64,000 bases of DNA from Bradyrhizobium sp. AZCC 1721. Lineage in GTDB: Bacteria > Pseudomonadota > Alphaproteobacteria > Rhizobiales > Xanthobacteraceae. The translations under genes were made by a program, and so were the position numbers. Shown here piece after piece: positions 62,194 to 64,000 of the stretch (within the stretch, counting starts at the first letter, position 1; each line of letters starts with the position of its first letter). The notes under the pieces were generated by a model. It was not told the origin of the DNA. It searched no databases and saw only the letters and a program-made list of their open reading frames with translations. The stretch is from positions 6,005,001 through 6,069,000 of the forward strand of contig NZ_JAZHSB010000001.1 of the NCBI RefSeq assembly GCF_036924715.1, in the 5' to 3' direction.

Positions 62194-62575
62194 AATTCTG
62201 CTTGTTGAAGACAATGAGATGAACAGGGACATGCTTACGCGCCGTCTCGAGCGCAACGGCTTTTCTGTCTGCTCCGCTTGCGACGGTCCGACGGGCGTGG
62301 ATATGGCAGCGAGCGAATTGCCCGATCTGATCCTGATGGATGTAGCGCTCGGCGAAATGGACGGTTGGGAAGCAACACAGCGGATCAAGGCCAATCCGGC
62401 AACATCGGCCATTCCCATCATTGCACTGACAGCCCATGCGCTTGCCAGCGATCGCGACAAGAGCGTCGAAGTCGGATGCTCCGATTTTGATACGAAGCCT
62501 GTCGACATGCAGCGGCTGCTCGGCAAGATGCGGTCGCATCTGCCTTCGGTCGCTCGCGAGAGTCCGGCCGCCTAG
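62186..62575 (+). CDS. Single-domain response regulator (CheY/DivK-like)
   Basis: 129 residues of receiver domain only: acidic residues Glu8/Asp9 (LVEDNEMNRDMLTRRL), phosphoacceptor Asp52 (LILMDVALGEMDGWEA), Thr in IIALTAHALA, and Lys in FDTKPVD. With no output domain it probably relays phosphate or binds a partner, as DivK or CheY does. The ATG at 62186 overlaps the kinase stop, so it is coupled to that kinase. No hybrid phosphotransfer protein is nearby. Confidence 0.9.
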   Translation: MHRILLVEDNEMNRDMLTRRLERNGFSVCSACDGPTGVDMAASELPDLILMDVALGEMDGWEATQRIKANPATSAIPIIALTAHALASDRDKSVEVGCSDFDTKPVDMQRLLGKMRSHLPSVARESPAA

Positions 62576-62601
62576 GCCCACGCCGTCGAACTTCAGCGCG
62601 G

Positions 62602-63393
62602 TCAGTACTTCGCGACCACGGGGCCACCAAACCTGTAGTTCACGCGGGTCGTGACGAGATCAACATCCTGACGGGTGGCAACCGTGCCGGCGTAAGCACC
62701 AGCCGGGCTGGTAAAGTCAAACGTACGATCCTGCATGAACAGATGATCGTACTCCACACCGACCGACCAGTTCGAAGCGAAGCCGAATTCGAGGCCGACG
62801 CCTACCGCGGCTCCCCATCGCGTGTCGTTCGCAGCGCCGAGAACGATGCCGGTTGCATTGTCGGTGTAGCGGAAGCGGCTATCGGTGACGGCGCCGCCGC
62901 CCTTGACGTAAAACAGTGTATTTTCGACGGCCCAGCCGATCTGGCCGGTGAACAGGCCGAACGCTTCGATCCGTGACCGGTTGGTCGTGGCAGGGAACGG
63001 CGGGCTGATCTTGCTGCCGTTGAGGTCAGCCCAGTTACCCTGCGCTTCCAGACCAAAGACTGCGGCGCCTGCCTGCCAGCGATAGCCGATCTGGCCGCCG
63101 GCTACGGCGCCTGTCGCATCGTGGCAGCCTTCGGGGCCGAGCAGCGCAGGGGGTACCGGCGTGGGCGGAACAAGATCCCAGCAGTTGCGACTTGAGCCCC
63201 AGCCGCCGTTCGCGCCGATATAAAAGCCGGTCCATGAGAATACCGGAACAGGCGGGATGGGCGGGGCCGCCTTCACAGGCAATCGCAAATCCGCAGCGAA
63301 TGCGGGCGCGGAAAGCGCACAGACAACCATCGCTGCCGCCGCGACCTGGCTTGAAATTTTGTGGAATGGCTGGCCTTTCAGGACGCCGATCAT
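62602..63393 (-). CDS. Outer-membrane beta-barrel protein (Omp25/31-like)
   Basis: 263 residues: a signal peptide (QVAAAAMVVCALSAPAFAAD) then an eight-strand porin-like barrel with FSWTGFYIGANGGWG, GGQIGYRWQAGAAVFGLEAQ, VGVGLEFGFASNWSVGVEYD and a C-terminal RFGGPVVAKY ending in an aromatic residue. This is the common rhizobial surface barrel family. GAGGAATTC just before ATG 63393 fixes the start, which excludes an open frame of 31 codons upstream. Confidence 0.9.
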   Translation of the reverse strand: MIGVLKGQPFHKISSQVAAAAMVVCALSAPAFAADLRLPVKAAPPIPPVPVFSWTGFYIGANGGWGSSRNCWDLVPPTPVPPALLGPEGCHDATGAVAGGQIGYRWQAGAAVFGLEAQGNWADLNGSKISPPFPATTNRSRIEAFGLFTGQIGWAVENTLFYVKGGGAVTDSRFRYTDNATGIVLGAANDTRWGAAVGVGLEFGFASNWSVGVEYDHLFMQDRTFDFTSPAGAYAGTVATRQDVDLVTTRVNYRFGGPVVAKY

Positions 63394-63665
63394 GAATTCC
63401 TCGCTTGCTCCGGATGGGCCTTGAAACATGAAAGACACATTGCGCCATCTATGGTTAACGCCGCCTTTACGCGCGCGGGCGCCCAAGACCCCCGCGGCCC
63501 TTCCTGGCGTCCGCCATGACTTTCTGTGCAGCTCTTAAGGTACAGAAAACCAAACACAAATTTCGCCGGAAAAGGCCGGAAAACTTCCCAATATCCAACC
63601 AGGAATTAATCTCGTCCCGGGCATCCTGCACGCTCAACAGAATAACCAAAAAATACGAGTTCGGG

Positions 63666-64000
63666 ATGGCTTCAAACGATTCATACACCGGTATTGCGCC
63701 GGCCGCCTTGACGGGCAGCATGAGGGACTTCCGCGTCCCCGGTGGGGCAGACCTTTTGGGACGCACCGAAGGTTTCTTCCGCTGGCAGGATCTGCGCCGG
63801 CATCACGGCCTCTGGCCCTTCTCTCGTGCCACGGAGGACGGTCCCAAGACCGTTTGCTCTGCTCAGGACGACCGGGGCAACAGGATGCTCGGCGTAAACT
63901 TTGCTTCGCAGGACTATCTCAGCCTGGCATCGCATCCGGCCATCAAGGCAACGGCGATCGAGACTATCGAGCGCTGTGGGGTACATAGCGCTGGCTCTCC
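63666..64000 (+). CDS. Alpha-oxoamine synthase family PLP enzyme (partial, 5' end)
   Basis: The first 111 or so codons of a gene running past the window edge. The segment MLGVNFASQDYLSLASHPAI, then IERCGVHSAGS, is the N-terminal signature of alpha-oxoamine synthases (2-amino-3-ketobutyrate ligase, 8-amino-7-oxononanoate synthase, serine palmitoyltransferase, ALA synthase). The catalytic lysine lies beyond the window, so the exact member cannot be named. The ATG at 63666 has a weak ribosome site; an internal ATG at 63720 is an alternative. Confidence 0.75.
   Translation, partial: MASNDSYTGIAPAALTGSMRDFRVPGGADLLGRTEGFFRWQDLRRHHGLWPFSRATEDGPKTVCSAQDDRGNRMLGVNFASQDYLSLASHPAIKATAIETIERCGVHSAGS

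Noticed and set aside
1..64000. CRISPR arrays, tRNA or rRNA genes, prophage, integrase or transposase genes
   Set aside because: None seen; no regularly spaced direct repeats or recognisable RNA or mobile-element genes.

Overview
The window looks like chromosome from an alphaproteobacterium of the Bradyrhizobium / Nitrobacteraceae group. The evidence is uniformly high GC, CtrA next to flhA-fliJ-fliI, DUF1127, DUF1236 and DUF4864 proteins, an Omp25/31-like porin, and several hairpin repeat families that I recall as typical of bradyrhizobia. I saw no rRNA, tRNA, CRISPR array, integrase, transposase or prophage. This is inference from reading the sequence; no database search was run.

Layout. 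0.4-7 kb: two Baeyer-Villiger-type flavin monooxygenase (BVMO) genes flank a TfoX-like protein, an ATC-hydrolase-family protein and a phytanoyl-CoA dioxygenase. The first BVMO is fused to an alpha/beta esterase; the second is broken by one in-frame TAA. 7-9.7 kb: a divergent ChaC / gamma-glutamyltransferase pair suited to gamma-glutamyl peptide breakdown. 9.8-21.3 kb: amino-acid uptake and catabolism, with a PuuB-like oxidase, a polar amino-acid ABC importer, a BisC-like molybdoenzyme, DadA, an omega-amino-acid:pyruvate transaminase and two XRE-cupin regulators. 21.4-33 kb: mixed accessory genes, including a frameshifted SnoaL gene, a TetR / tautomerase / enoyl-CoA hydratase unit with clear palindromic operators, a copper-type pair (His-rich protein plus cupredoxin), an MFS transporter, an AI-2E exporter and a GNAT enzyme.

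33-45.9 kb is gene-poor and rich in small lineage-specific genes. It holds secreted proteins sharing an unassigned Cys-Trp motif, OpgC, a large zinc-ribbon / class III cyclase / AAA ATPase protein, a LysR-NTF2 divergon, a VOC protein, a gene carrying an in-frame palindromic repeat, and a decayed maltose O-acetyltransferase.

45.9-53.5 kb is core motility and cell-cycle DNA: flhA, an ECF sigma / anti-sigma pair, fliJ, fliI and ctrA, with candidate CtrA sites near flhA and ctrA. Next come a P460-type cytochrome fused to a cupredoxin between two nearly identical terminators, and a YjfL-YjfM-YjfC-like trio (DUF350, Ser/Gly-rich membrane protein, glutathionylspermidine-synthase fold). 57-62.6 kb is a signalling island: REC-GGDEF-EAL with a histidine kinase, back to back with a paralogous kinase and a single-domain receiver. 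The window ends with a porin and the 5' part of an alpha-oxoamine-synthase-type gene. The most notable items are the BVMO-esterase fusion with its altered fingerprint, the P460-cupredoxin fusion, the mirrored kinase island, the shared Cys-Trp motif and the repeat embedded in a coding region.
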